Shown piece after piece: positions 1-9,551 of a DNA stretch of 64,000 nt; the stretch's first letter is position 1, and every line of letters starts with the position of its first letter. The notes under the pieces are model-generated. The model had not been told where the DNA came from. It made no database searches and saw only the letters and a list, made by a program, of their open reading frames with translations. The stretch is from an uncultured Ruminococcus sp. (GTDB lineage Bacteria > Bacillota > Clostridia > Oscillospirales > Acutalibacteraceae): NCBI GenBank assembly GCA_934476515.1, contig CAKSNZ010000007.1:14082-78081 (forward strand), read 5' to 3'. Position numbers and translations under genes: made by a program.

Positions 1-160
1 AGAAAGGAACACCACAATCCATACATCTTGATGCCTGTTGTCTTCTTTCGTTTTCTGGCAATGGTGTGTGGAACTCTTTATAATTCTTAATTCTTTCAAG
101 AGGCGATGTGCCTACATTGCTTTTTCTTTCAAATTCTAAAAAACCAGTTGGCTTACCCAT
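1..160 (-). CDS. gltD: Glutamate synthase small subunit, N-terminal part (runs off window)
   Basis: The reading frame starts at an ATG at 158-160 and is open to the window edge. It begins MGKPTGFLEFERKS and reaches a Cys-rich motif RCMDCGVPF, which is the N-terminal ferredoxin-like iron-sulphur region of GltD-type small subunits. These NADPH/FAD proteins feed electrons to the large subunit. It lies 10 bp downstream of gltB on the same strand, as expected for a gltBD operon. Only about 53 codons are visible, so the FAD and NADPH domains cannot be checked. Confidence 0.9.
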   Translation of the reverse strand, partial: MGKPTGFLEFERKSNVGTSPLERIKNYKEFHTPLPENERRQQASRCMDCGVPF

Positions 161-170
161 TTTCAACGCC

Positions 171-3100
171 TCACTTTCTTGTATTAATATAGAATGCTTC
201 AATCTTTGCTTGTTCAGGTGTCATACCTTTTTCTTCCATAGCATACATTGTCTGCATCATCTTTGCGTAATCGTTTGGTAAAATCTTCTTAAACTTAGGA
301 ACATATTCATCAAAGTTATCAAGGATTTCCTTACCCTTTGGAGAGTCTGTTGCCTTAACATGTTCTTCAATCATATTCTTTAGTTCAAGAATATCGGCTT
401 TTTCTGATACAACGCTAACAGAAACAAGCTCTTTGTTCATTCTCATATATAGGTCTGAGTCTTCATCAAGTACATAAGCGATACCACCACTCATACCGGC
501 TGCAAAGTTCTTACCTGTTTTACCTAGGATAGCAACTCTACCACCTGTCATATATTCACAACCATGGTCGCCTACACCTTCAACAACTGCAATAGCACCT
601 GAGTTTCTTACGCAGAAACGCTCACCTGCTACACCACTGATAAATGCTTTACCACTTGTAGCACCATATAGAGCAACATTACCGATGATAATGTTTTCAT
701 CTCTCTTAAATGTGCTACCCTTTGGAGGATAAACAACAAGTTTACCACCTGATAGACCTTTACCAAAGTAGTCGTTACTGTCGCCCACAAGTTCAAGTGT
801 TAGACCCTTTGGAATAAAAGCACCAAAGCTCTGACCACCTGCACCGTTACACTTAACCTTAAATGTATCATCTTCAAGTGTGTTATCACCAAAGTGCTTT
901 GTGATTTCTGAACCGAAGATTGTACCAACAGAACGGTCTGTATTTGTAACATCAATTTCGATTGAATGTTTCTTCTTTTTATTCTTAAATGCCGGTTCTA
1001 ACTGCTTTAGAATGACCTTTTCATCAATAGTCTTTTCCAGTTCAAAGTTATAAACATCAGCCGGATTAAATCTCTGAGGTTCATCAGAACTGACAAATGG
1101 ATTGTTGATAATCTGACTTAAGTCAATTCTTGATGCCTTGCTACCCTCTTCAGTTTCTTTAACCTTTAGTAGGTCTGTTCTACCGATTAGTTCATCAACT
1201 GTACGGATACCAAGTTTAGCCATATATTCTCTTAACTCTTGAGCTATAAAGTGCATAAAGTTAACAACATATTCAGGCTTACCCTTAAATCTCTTACGAA
1301 GTTCAGGGTTCTGAGTTGCGATACCTACAGGACAAGTGTCTAGGTTACATACTCTCATCATTACACAACCCATTGTTACCAAAGGAGCTGTTGCAAAGCC
1401 ATATTCTTCTGCACCTAGTAAAGCTGCTACAAGAACATCTCTACCTGTCATTAACTTACCGTCTGTTTCAATAACAACCTTAGAACGAAGTCCGTTCATA
1501 ATTAGTGTTTGGTGAGTTTCTGCAAGACCAAGTTCCCATGGTAAACCTGCATTATAGATTGAGTTTCTAGGAGCGGCACCTGTACCACCGTCAAAACCTG
1601 AAATTAAAATAACACCTGCACCGGCTTTCGCAACACCAGCTGCAACTGTACCTACACCTGCTTCTGAAACCAGCTTAACTGAAATTCTGGCATCTTTATT
1701 GGCATTCTTACAGTCATAGATTAGCTGAGCTAAGTCTTCGATTGAATAAATATCATGATGTGGTGGAGGTGAAATTAGGCTAACACCAGGTGTTGAATGA
1801 CGAGTCTTTGCAATCCAAGGATATACCTTTTTGCCTGGTAGGTGACCACCTTCACCGGGCTTTGCACCCTGAGCCATTTTAATCTGAATTTCTTTTGCAC
1901 TTACAAGGTATTCTGATGTAACACCGAATCTACCGGAAGCAACCTGTTTAATAGCAGAACAACGGTTAAGTCCATCTTTACCGATTGTTAGACGGTCTGT
2001 ATCTTCGCCACCTTCGCCGGAATTTGACTTACCACCGATTTGGTTCATAGCAATTGCCATTGTTTCGTGAGCTTCTTTAGAAATTGAACCGTATGACATA
2101 GCACCTGTCTTGAATCTATGGCAAATGCTTTCTACACTTTCAACCTCATCAATAGGAATACCACCGTCTTCAGGGAAGTTAAAGTCAAGAAGACTTCTTA
2201 GGTTCATATTTGTATCTTCTCTATTGATAGCTTCTGAATACTTCTTGAATAAATCATAATTATCTGTCCAAGTAGCTTCCTGTAGAAGGTGAATTGTTTC
2301 AGGGTTATATAGATGTTCTTCTTTACCACTTCTTAGCTTATGACTACCGGCACTTTCAACTTCAAGCTGAATATTTAAGTCTAGTGGGTCAAAGGCTGAT
2401 GCATGAAGTCTTTCGGAACGCTTACTAATATCCTGTAGTGTAATACCACCAACTCTTGAAACAGTATTTGTAAAGTACTTATCAATTACTTCCTTAGAAA
2501 TACCGATTGCTTCAAAAATCTTAGAACCTAGGTATGACTGAATTGTTGAGATACCCATTTTTGATGCAATCTTAACGATACCATGTAGGATAGCATCATT
2601 ATAGTCATTAACTGCTGCGTAATAATCTTTATCAAGTGAACCTGAATCTACTAGGTCACGGATTGTTTCTTGTGCTAGGTAAGGGTTAATAGCACTTGCA
2701 CCGTAACCAAGTAGTGTTGCAAAGTGATGAACTTCACAAGGTTCTGCACTTTCAAGAATAACTGAGATTGATGTTCTCTTCTTTGTTCTAACTAGGTGCT
2801 GTTGCATTGCTGATACAGCTAGAAGGGAAGGAATAGCAACATGGTATTCATCAACACCTCTGTCTGATAGAATGATAATATTTGCACCGTCTTTATATGC
2901 CTTATCTGCTAGGATGAACAGATGTTCAATAGCCTTAGCTAGGTTTGTACTCTTATAATATGTGATTGGAATAACTGCTGACTTTAGACCCGGAGCATCA
3001 ATGTTCTTAATCTTTAGTAAGTCAGTATTTGTTAGGATTGGGTCTTCAATCTTAAGAATATGACAGTTCTCAGGTTTTTCTTCTAGGATGTTACCGTTGC

Positions 3101-4736
3101 TGCCTAGATGAACACTTGTATCTGTAACAATCTCTTCACGAATTGAGTCAAATGGAGGGTTTGTTACCTGTGCAAATAACTGTTTAAAGTAGTTAAATAG
3201 AGGACCATCCTTTTGTGATAAAGGAGGAATTGCAGTATCAGCACCCATAGCTGCAATTGGTTCTGTACCATTCTTAGCCATTGGTAGGATACTTGTTCTA
3301 ATCTGTTCATATGTATAACCAAAAGCCTTTTGATGTCTTACAAGTGACTCTTTGTCATACTTTTCGATACCCTTATTAGGAATCTTTAGATCACCTAGGT
3401 GAACTAGATTTTGGTCTAACCATTCACCATATGGCTGTCTTGTTGAATAATATTCCTTAATATCTTCGTCATCAATTAGCTTACCCTTAACTGTATCAAC
3501 AAGAAGCATTTTACCCGGACGAAGTCTTTCTTTTACTACAACATCTTCAGCAGGAATATCGATACAACCAACTTCTGATGAAAGAACTAGGAAACCATCT
3601 TTTGTAATGTAATATCTTGATGGTCTTAAACCGTTTCTGTCAAGAACTGCACCCATCATATCACCATCTGAGAAGATGATTGATGCAGGACCGTCCCATG
3701 GTTCCATCATTGTTGCATAATACTGATAGAAATCTCTCTTTTCAAGAGACATTGTACGGTTGTTTCTCCAAGGTTCCGGAATTGTAATCATAACTGCAAG
3801 AGGTAATGGCATACCTGCCATCATCATAAATTCCAATGTATTATCAAGTCTTGCTGAGTCAGAACCGTTAGGGTCAACTATTGGAAATACCTTTGACAAA
3901 TTGTCACCGAAAACCTCTGATGAAATAGATTCTTCACGAGCTAACATTCTATCGGCATTACCAGTGATTGTATTGATTTCACCGTTATGAACAATAATTC
4001 TGTTTGGGTGAGCTTTCTGCCATGAAGGATTTGTATTTGTACTGAATCTACTATGTACTGTAGCAATAGCAGAAACAAATTTATCACTCTGTAGGTCATA
4101 GAAGAACTTTCTTAGTTCTTTAACAAGGAACATACCTTTATAAACGATTGTACGGCTTGAAAGAGAAACTACATAAGTATCTTCATTACTCTGTTCAAAT
4201 ACTCTTCTAGCAATATATAACTTTCTATCGAAAGATAAGCCCTGTTCAACATTAGAAGGTCTCTTAACAAAACCTTGCATAATGTATGGCATACTGTCTA
4301 ATGCTTTTTGACCGATTACTGATGGATCAGTAGGAACTTCTCTCCAACCTAAGAACTCTAGATTTTCTTTCTTAATAATAATTTCAAAAAGCTTCATAGC
4401 CTGAAGTCTTTTTAGCTTATTTTGTGGGAAGAAGAACATACCAATACCGTAATCTCTTTCCTCACCAATATCAAAACCTAGGTCAGCAGTAGCATCTTTG
4501 AAAAATTCGTGACAAATCTGTAGAAGAATACCAACACCGTCACCGGTTTTGCCTTCGGCATCTTTACCGGCTCTATGTTCAAGTGTTTCAACAATACTTA
4601 AAGCATTGTCAACAACTTTTCTTGATTTAATGCCGTTGATGTTGACTACTGCACCGATACCACAGTTGTCATGCTCAAAACGTGGGTCATACAGACCTTG
4701 TTTTGCAAATGGTTCCTGATTTCTGAAGTTATCCAT
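171..4736 (-). CDS. gltB: Glutamate synthase large subunit
   Basis: Makes glutamate from glutamine and 2-oxoglutarate. About 1521 residues, the normal size. An N-terminal class II glutaminase domain has its nucleophile Cys at about residue 25 (HDNCGIGAVVN), so a short propeptide is probably removed. The central and FMN-binding synthase domains follow, with the cluster-binding Cys motif CVMMRVCNLDTCPVGIA, then a C-terminal GXGXG-type beta-helix domain rich in repeated glycines. A longer frame begins with GTG at 4743-4745, but that codon has no suitably spaced ribosome site. The ATG at 4734-4736 has AGGTG six bases upstream and was chosen. Operon with gltD. Confidence 0.96.
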   Translation of the reverse strand: MDNFRNQEPFAKQGLYDPRFEHDNCGIGAVVNINGIKSRKVVDNALSIVETLEHRAGKDAEGKTGDGVGILLQICHEFFKDATADLGFDIGEERDYGIGMFFFPQNKLKRLQAMKLFEIIIKKENLEFLGWREVPTDPSVIGQKALDSMPYIMQGFVKRPSNVEQGLSFDRKLYIARRVFEQSNEDTYVVSLSSRTIVYKGMFLVKELRKFFYDLQSDKFVSAIATVHSRFSTNTNPSWQKAHPNRIIVHNGEINTITGNADRMLAREESISSEVFGDNLSKVFPIVDPNGSDSARLDNTLEFMMMAGMPLPLAVMITIPEPWRNNRTMSLEKRDFYQYYATMMEPWDGPASIIFSDGDMMGAVLDRNGLRPSRYYITKDGFLVLSSEVGCIDIPAEDVVVKERLRPGKMLLVDTVKGKLIDDEDIKEYYSTRQPYGEWLDQNLVHLGDLKIPNKGIEKYDKESLVRHQKAFGYTYEQIRTSILPMAKNGTEPIAAMGADTAIPPLSQKDGPLFNYFKQLFAQVTNPPFDSIREEIVTDTSVHLGSNGNILEEKPENCHILKIEDPILTNTDLLKIKNIDAPGLKSAVIPITYYKSTNLAKAIEHLFILADKAYKDGANIIILSDRGVDEYHVAIPSLLAVSAMQQHLVRTKKRTSISVILESAEPCEVHHFATLLGYGASAINPYLAQETIRDLVDSGSLDKDYYAAVNDYNDAILHGIVKIASKMGISTIQSYLGSKIFEAIGISKEVIDKYFTNTVSRVGGITLQDISKRSERLHASAFDPLDLNIQLEVESAGSHKLRSGKEEHLYNPETIHLLQEATWTDNYDLFKKYSEAINREDTNMNLRSLLDFNFPEDGGIPIDEVESVESICHRFKTGAMSYGSISKEAHETMAIAMNQIGGKSNSGEGGEDTDRLTIGKDGLNRCSAIKQVASGRFGVTSEYLVSAKEIQIKMAQGAKPGEGGHLPGKKVYPWIAKTRHSTPGVSLISPPPHHDIYSIEDLAQLIYDCKNANKDARISVKLVSEAGVGTVAAGVAKAGAGVILISGFDGGTGAAPRNSIYNAGLPWELGLAETHQTLIMNGLRSKVVIETDGKLMTGRDVLVAALLGAEEYGFATAPLVTMGCVMMRVCNLDTCPVGIATQNPELRKRFKGKPEYVVNFMHFIAQELREYMAKLGIRTVDELIGRTDLLKVKETEEGSKASRIDLSQIINNPFVSSDEPQRFNPADVYNFELEKTIDEKVILKQLEPAFKNKKKKHSIEIDVTNTDRSVGTIFGSEITKHFGDNTLEDDTFKVKCNGAGGQSFGAFIPKGLTLELVGDSNDYFGKGLSGGKLVVYPPKGSTFKRDENIIIGNVALYGATSGKAFISGVAGERFCVRNSGAIAVVEGVGDHGCEYMTGGRVAILGKTGKNFAAGMSGGIAYVLDEDSDLYMRMNKELVSVSVVSEKADILELKNMIEEHVKATDSPKGKEILDNFDEYVPKFKKILPNDYAKMMQTMYAMEEKGMTPEQAKIEAFYINTRK

Positions 4737-4844
4737 CAGAAGCACCTACTTCCTTTTTATTAGTTTCTTTATATTGAACACTAACCCTACATATAGTTAT
4801 AGGGGTGAACTCTACAACAATTTTTAAGATTTATTGCATAAATA

Positions 4845-4873
4845 ACTTTAACACAATGAAGGGCATATGTCAA
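4845..4873 (-). promoter_or_regulatory. Promoter of gltBD
   Basis: On the minus strand TTGACA (4868-4873) and TAAAGT (4845-4850) are separated by 17 bp. This predicts a leader of about 100 nt, which holds a small CCCTA/TAGGG hairpin near 4782-4804. I found no recognisable riboswitch or T-box in the leader. The rest of the gene-free stretch (about 4874-5100) is AT-rich and shows nothing I can assign. Confidence 0.6.
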
Positions 4874-5100
4874 GGAAAATTGCAATTATTTTTAGTTTTG
4901 TTGCAATTTTCTCTGTTTTTAGTATGTTTTTTGAAACTTATTTGAAATATTTGCAAGTTTCCTATTCATTCTTGCAATTATATTTTAGTCATACAAGACC
5001 TATTAATTTAATATGTGTTCTTTAACAAGATACTACATATTGTTATCAAAATAATATTATTTTGATTAATATTGTAGGAATAATTTGTAATATTTTTACA

Positions 5101-5135
5101 AAAGAAAAACTGACCTTGAATTAGCAAGGTCAGTT
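5101..5135 (-). terminator. Rho-independent terminator after cdaR
   Basis: Arms AACTGACCTTG (5108-5118) and CAAGGTCAGTT (5125-5135) form an 11 bp stem, followed on the minus strand by a T-rich tract. It sits just after the cdaR stop codon. Confidence 0.85.
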
Positions 5136-5140
5136 ATAAT

Positions 5141-6385
5141 TTAACTTATTTCGACTACTACTTCATATGAACCATAAATCCAACAACCGTCTTTGTCTTT
5201 AAGTGTCAGACTCAACGGAACTGTTCTTGAACCTGCTGATACCTCAGTGCCTGTAAAATCAATTACAGCATCAATATCGTTTTCATCAATATTTTTCAAA
5301 GCACTCTTTGTACCATAGAGAGTTACCTCTACAGACTGAGTAGTAACATTTGCTGAATATTTCTTATCAAGGCCCTTAATATCAAAATCAGTTAAATTGA
5401 TAGTTTTCTTTTCCATAGAGGACAAATCCAAATTAACTACAACTGAATTAACTGAATTAATATCAACACACTTGTTAGGAATATCAAGATTTTTATTAAT
5501 CTTATAATCTTTATTCCTTAAAGTTGAAAAATCAATAGGCTCAATATTTACCTTAGTGATATTTTCAATATTACTTGAATCAGCACCTAAGGATATTGAA
5601 TTTGGTTCAATCTTGCTGTACTTAGATAAATCAATTCCACTAGGTCCATTTGTGGTACTAAGTTCAACATTAACATCTTTCTTCTGTAATACACTTACTG
5701 TTGCTTTTACCTTTGATGGTGAAATTGTAAGTGTATCATTAGTTTTGATTTCTTCACCGAAAGAATCAAGTAACTTAACATCATATTCATTAGTTACTGA
5801 ACTCTTAAGTTCTTCCTTAACATCACCTTCAATTACAACTTTATCAATTTTCTTAATTTCAGTTTCAGGTCCTGAAATAGTAACTGACTCGTTATCAAGA
5901 AGGACAGTTCCATAATAATCCTTAGGAATAGTGTAACTAATATTCTGTTCAATTTTCTTAGTTATATTTCTGTTTCTGTCGAGTTTAATATAAACTGTAC
6001 TAGGAAAAACTGACTCAATATTATAGTTTAGAGAACTAGACTTTTTCTTGGCTACAAGTGACAAGGTATATGAACCGGCAGAAGTAAGGTTATCCGTTTG
6101 TTCCGGTACAATCTCAATATCATCAGAAGTAAGATTTCCGATAATTGAACGGTTACCTGAAACTGTTACAGTACCCTTTAGTTCATCATTGTTAAATACC
6201 TTTAGTCCTTGGTTAATTGCAGTATCAGGCAAATCAATTGTAATAGGAATATTAGAAACTGAATAGCTGGTTTCTGCAAAGTCACCCATATTAATACTAA
6301 TCCAAATTGTAAGAGAAATAACAACTGACAGTATTATAAGAAAAAGTTTGTTGGAAAAAATTCTAGACAAAATACCTTTATTCAT
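5141..6385 (-). CDS. cdaR: CdaR, YbbR-domain regulator of diadenylate cyclase
   Basis: A 414-residue protein with one N-terminal membrane segment (about residues 11-30, LFLIILSVVISLTIWISI) and a long extracytoplasmic part made of repeated beta-rich YbbR-type units. In Firmicutes CdaR binds and modulates the membrane-bound diadenylate cyclase CdaA. The start codon overlaps the end of cdaA by 8 bp, and AGGAG lies 10 bases upstream, which implies translational coupling. In many relatives glmM follows, but here the operon ends at a terminator. Assignment rests on topology, the repeat pattern and the partner gene. Confidence 0.88.
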   Translation of the reverse strand: MNKGILSRIFSNKLFLIILSVVISLTIWISINMGDFAETSYSVSNIPITIDLPDTAINQGLKVFNNDELKGTVTVSGNRSIIGNLTSDDIEIVPEQTDNLTSAGSYTLSLVAKKKSSSLNYNIESVFPSTVYIKLDRNRNITKKIEQNISYTIPKDYYGTVLLDNESVTISGPETEIKKIDKVVIEGDVKEELKSSVTNEYDVKLLDSFGEEIKTNDTLTISPSKVKATVSVLQKKDVNVELSTTNGPSGIDLSKYSKIEPNSISLGADSSNIENITKVNIEPIDFSTLRNKDYKINKNLDIPNKCVDINSVNSVVVNLDLSSMEKKTINLTDFDIKGLDKKYSANVTTQSVEVTLYGTKSALKNIDENDIDAVIDFTGTEVSAGSRTVPLSLTLKDKDGCWIYGSYEVVVEIS

Positions 6386-7253
6386 CTTTCTTGTTCTCCT
6401 TTCTAGAGGAGAATTTACTTAGAAAATTCTTTTTCTCTTGTGTTGGGATAAGTTCTTCTTCCAGTTTTTTAATCAAAGACGTTTTGTTGTAATTAGAAGT
6501 TAATTCTCCATTTTGTGCAACAGAAATTGTACCTGTTTCTTCAGATACAACAACAATAACTGCATCTGATACTTCAGAAATACCGATTGATGCTCTATGT
6601 CTTGTACCTAAATTCATATCTACATCTTCGTTTCTAGAAGTTAAAGGCAAAATACAACCGGCTGACTTAACAAGTCCGTTACTAATAATTACTGCACCGT
6701 CATGAAGTGGTGCTTTGTTAAAGAACAAGTTACCTAAAATAGCAGTTGAAGTATCTGCATTAATCTCTACACCGGTTGCTGCAATATCTGAAAGCTTGGT
6801 TTCTCTTTCAAATACTATCAAAGCACCTGTTTTTTGTCTGCTAAATACCTCAGCAGTTTCTGCTACATCTAAAATTGCCTTTTTCTCTTTTTCTATCCAT
6901 TCATCAGTTCGGTTTACCCTATTCATAAAGGAAAAACTCTTTATATTCTTACGACCTAACTGCTCCAAAGCATTTCGTATTTCCGGTTGGAAAATAATTG
7001 CCAACAAAACAACACCAAATTCAAACAATGTTTTCAGCAAGTTCTTCATCATCAACATATTAAATATTGATGCACCCAGGTAGGCAATCATTAAAATTAC
7101 AATACCTTTTACAAGTTGTTCTGCTCTGGTATCTCGAACAAGTTTAAATAGACTATATACAATAAAGGCAATAACAACAATATCAATAACATCAACAAAT
7201 CTAAATGTTTTTAGCACTGTTAAAATACTGTCAAACAATGCACCTATATTCAT
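6378..7253 (-). CDS. cdaA: Diadenylate cyclase CdaA
   Basis: Synthesises the second messenger c-di-AMP from two ATP at the membrane. About 291 residues. Three hydrophobic segments occupy roughly residues 1-85, followed by the DAC catalytic domain with both signature motifs, DGA (APLHDGAVII) and RHR (LGTRHRASIGISE). The frame could begin upstream at a GTG at 7260-7262, but AAGGAG is 8 bases before the ATG at 7251-7253, so the ATG was chosen. It overlaps cdaR, its regulator. Confidence 0.95.
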   Translation of the reverse strand: MNIGALFDSILTVLKTFRFVDVIDIVVIAFIVYSLFKLVRDTRAEQLVKGIVILMIAYLGASIFNMLMMKNLLKTLFEFGVVLLAIIFQPEIRNALEQLGRKNIKSFSFMNRVNRTDEWIEKEKKAILDVAETAEVFSRQKTGALIVFERETKLSDIAATGVEINADTSTAILGNLFFNKAPLHDGAVIISNGLVKSAGCILPLTSRNEDVDMNLGTRHRASIGISEVSDAVIVVVSEETGTISVAQNGELTSNYNKTSLIKKLEEELIPTQEKKNFLSKFSSRKENKKDE

Positions 7254-7284
7254 TGTTACCACTCCTTCTTTTTTATTTACATAT

Positions 7285-7313
7285 ATTTTAGCATAAAAAT
7301 AATACTAGTTCAA
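7285..7313 (-). promoter_or_regulatory. Promoter of cdaA-cdaR
   Basis: Minus-strand TTGAAC (7308-7313) and TAAAAT (7285-7290), 17 bp apart, about 30 bp upstream of the cdaA start codon. Confidence 0.6.
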
Positions 7314-7320
7314 GAAAATT

Positions 7321-8454
7321 TTAATTTGTTAATTTTCTTATAACATTTAGTAGGTAGTTTATGTCATTTATTGTATTAAATGCTCCCGGAACCACTCTTA
7401 CTGTACCATTTTCTATAGTATTCATTGTTGTATGAGCAAGCGGTGAACAATGAAGTCCTCCCCTAGTCATTATTCCGTATTTATTTAATTTAGCTACAAG
7501 GTCCTCAGAATAAACTCCATCTATATTAAAGGAAACTACTGGTGCTACTTTGCCATAATCAAATGATTTATTATAGGTTATAACCTTTCTGTTATTCGCT
7601 AGTCCATTAAATAGGCGTTTTGCAAGTTTATATTCATGATTATAGATATTTTGGATACCTTTTTTCTGAACAAACTCTACTCCTGCCCTTAGTCCGGAGA
7701 TACCGTTCATATTTTGTGTGCCACTTTCAAACTTTTCAGGTAGTCCCTCAGGCTGAGATTTCTTTACTGATTCAGTACCTGTACCACCATATAATAATGG
7801 CTTTAAATTGCGATTATTTAGGATTAACACACCTGTACCCATTGGACCGTAAAGGCTTTTGTGACCTGACATACAGACAAAATCATATTGATTAGTGCCA
7901 ACATCTATATCAAATACACCGGCAGACTGTGCTGAATCTACACAAAAGAGAATTCCGTAAGCATGACACAAAGCGCATATTCTTTCAATAGGAAACCTAA
8001 AACCAAAAACATTTGATGCGTGAGTACAGATAACTAATTTTGTTTCAGGCTTTATTAAGTTTCGAACATTATCTACGGTTTCATTATCATCATAGGAATA
8101 ATCAAAGGTTGAATAAGTTACACCTTTATCTTTTAGTGACTCTAATGGCCTTGTAACAGAATTATGCTCCATTGAAGATATTAGAACATGGTCACCTTCA
8201 CTTAGCAAACCAAAAATCACTGTATTTAGTGCCATTGTACAATTCTCAGTAAAGATAATTTCTTCTTCACTGTTTACATTGAAAAGTTCCTTTAATCTTT
8301 TTCTACATTCAAAAATTTCTTTAGCTGCTCTCAGAGAAAGTGAGTGTCCACTTCTTCCCGGATTTGCACTAAACTTCTTTAATGATATATCTACATTTTG
8401 TCGTACTGACAGTGGTTTAGGAAAAGAAGTTGCACCATTATCAAGATAAATCAC
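7321..8454 (-). CDS. Cysteine desulfurase-like class V aminotransferase
   Basis: A 377-residue PLP enzyme of the NifS/SufS superfamily. The PLP Asp region CVDSAQSAG, the Schiff-base Lys in SGHKSLYGPMG and a C-terminal candidate catalytic Cys in RGGLHCSPLAH are all present. The family removes sulphur (or selenium) from cysteine (or selenocysteine) as an enzyme-bound persulphide. The sequence style (IYLDNGATSFPKP at the start, GLHCSPLAH near the end) fits the subgroup that is often paired with a DUF3343 protein rather than housekeeping IscS. The neighbouring DUF3343 gene overlaps it by 4 bp, which supports a sulphur or selenium transfer role. The acceptor is unknown. Confidence 0.85.
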   Translation of the reverse strand: MIYLDNGATSFPKPLSVRQNVDISLKKFSANPGRSGHSLSLRAAKEIFECRKRLKELFNVNSEEEIIFTENCTMALNTVIFGLLSEGDHVLISSMEHNSVTRPLESLKDKGVTYSTFDYSYDDNETVDNVRNLIKPETKLVICTHASNVFGFRFPIERICALCHAYGILFCVDSAQSAGVFDIDVGTNQYDFVCMSGHKSLYGPMGTGVLILNNRNLKPLLYGGTGTESVKKSQPEGLPEKFESGTQNMNGISGLRAGVEFVQKKGIQNIYNHEYKLAKRLFNGLANNRKVITYNKSFDYGKVAPVVSFNIDGVYSEDLVAKLNKYGIMTRGGLHCSPLAHTTMNTIENGTVRVVPGAFNTINDINYLLNVIRKLTN

Positions 8455-8666
8455 CTATTTACAATACCTAAAACAGAAATTTTGTTTTTAAGGAGAATAT
8501 CCTTAGCTTTATCAACATCACCAAACACTAGCAAGCTATATCCACAAGAACGAGCAATATTGTTCTTTGGTGTTCTTTCTACAGAACATTTTATATTGTG
8601 TTTGTCAAGTATTTCCTTAGACTTTAAGGCACTTGACACAGAATTTAATAATATATATTTTTTCAA
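8451..8666 (-). CDS. DUF3343 putative Se/S carrier-like protein
   Basis: A small soluble protein of about 71 residues (LKKYILLNSVSSALKSKE onward) ending in a GIVNR tail. It resembles the DUF3343 family, proposed carriers of selenium or sulphur with a conserved Cys; Cys is present in IKCSVERTP and ARSCGYSL. The frame can be read from a GTG at 8685-8687, but GGGGTG lies 6 bases before a TTG at 8664-8666, so TTG is the probable start. The stop overlaps the start of the desulfurase-like gene (ATGA-type overlap). The ribosome site lies inside the 3' arm of the dapB terminator hairpin. Confidence 0.75.
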   Translation of the reverse strand: MKKYILLNSVSSALKSKEILDKHNIKCSVERTPKNNIARSCGYSLLVFGDVDKAKDILLKNKISVLGIVNR

Positions 8667-8672
8667 TAAAAT

Positions 8673-8703
8673 CACCCCATAGTACACTACATACTATGGG
8701 GTG
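8673..8703 (-). terminator. Terminator of dapB whose 3' arm is also a ribosome site
   Basis: Arms CACCCCATAGTA and TACTATGGGGTG form a 12 bp perfect stem with a 7-base loop, then ATTTTATTG. The hairpin ends the dap operon. The GGGGTG in its descending arm is the only good ribosome site for the downstream TTG-started DUF3343 gene, so folding would hide that site. Confidence 0.75.
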
Positions 8704-8726
8704 AGATTTTATATGTGTTTATTAGA

Positions 8727-9491
8727 TTATTCAGCAAGTAAATCTGACATATCATACATACCGGACTTTTTGTCTTTCATAAATACGGCTGCATTGATAG
8801 AACCAATAGCAAAAACTTCCTTAGAATGAGCCTCATGCTTAATTGAAACTACTTCATCATGACCGGCAAAAATAACTTCATGTTCACCGACAATTGTACC
8901 ACCACGAATTGAGTGAATACCGATTTCGTTCTTATCTCTCTTCTTTCTATAAGCATGTCTATCATAAACATACTGCTTTTCTGTTGGAGATACAGAAGAA
9001 ATACCGTCAGCAATCATAAGTGCAGTACCACTTGGAGCATCTAGCTTTTGGTTATGGTGCTTTTCGATAACTTCAATATCAAAGTTATCACCATGGTTAG
9101 CAAATACTTTTGTTGCCATTTTGCAAAGTTCAACCATTAGGTTGATACCAAGTGACATATTACCTGAATAGAAAATAGCAGTCTTTTCTGATGCGTTCTT
9201 AATTTCTGCAATTTGTTCTTCAGAAAAACCTGTTGTACAGATAACAGCAGGAACTTCATTTGTTACTGCATAGTCAAGCATAGTATCAAGCACTGCAGGA
9301 TTACTAAAGTCAATAATTGCATCATACTTTTCAGTAATTTCAGAAAAACTCTTATATACTGTAAAATCATAGTCGCCACAATCGTAAGCATCAACACCAC
9401 AAGCAATTTCACAATCGTTTCTTTCGTCAATTGCCTTTACAATAGCGTGACCCATCTTACCTGAGCAACCACTTAAAATAACCTTTGTCAT
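8727..9491 (-). CDS. dapB: 4-hydroxy-tetrahydrodipicolinate reductase
   Basis: Second committed step of diaminopimelate/lysine synthesis, reducing HTPA with NAD(P)H. 254 residues. The N-terminal nucleotide-binding motif GCSGKMGHAI and the substrate and catalytic motif EKHHNQKLDAPSGTA are intact. Last gene of asd-dapA-dapB; a short palindromic repeat lies in the 60 bp gap to dapA. Confidence 0.96.
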   Translation of the reverse strand: MTKVILSGCSGKMGHAIVKAIDERNDCEIACGVDAYDCGDYDFTVYKSFSEITEKYDAIIDFSNPAVLDTMLDYAVTNEVPAVICTTGFSEEQIAEIKNASEKTAIFYSGNMSLGINLMVELCKMATKVFANHGDNFDIEVIEKHHNQKLDAPSGTALMIADGISSVSPTEKQYVYDRHAYRKKRDKNEIGIHSIRGGTIVGEHEVIFAGHDEVVSIKHEAHSKEVFAIGSINAAVFMKDKKSGMYDMSDLLAE

Positions 9492-9516
9492 TATTATTCC
9501 CCTTAAATATAGTTAT

Positions 9517-9535
9517 GGGCGTACATTGTACGCCC
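9517..9535. repeat. Palindromic CATTG-loop repeat between dapA and dapB
   Basis: GGGCGTA and TACGCCC flank a CATTG loop. The same pattern, GGG plus four bases, CATTG, four complementary bases and CCC, occurs twice at 44870-45010 with different arm bases. This suggests a dispersed palindromic repeat family. It lacks a T tract on either strand, so it is not an obvious terminator, though it could protect or attenuate the dap transcript. Confidence 0.6.
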
Positions 9536-9551
9536 AAATTCATTAGTTTAA

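Noticed and set aside
4743..4745. GTG start three codons upstream for gltB
   Set aside because: The ribosome site is too close to it; the ATG at 4734-4736 has AGGTG at proper distance.
4746..5100. Possible glutamine or T-box leader before gltB
   Set aside because: Only a short hairpin and a promoter are seen; no conserved leader motif was recognised.
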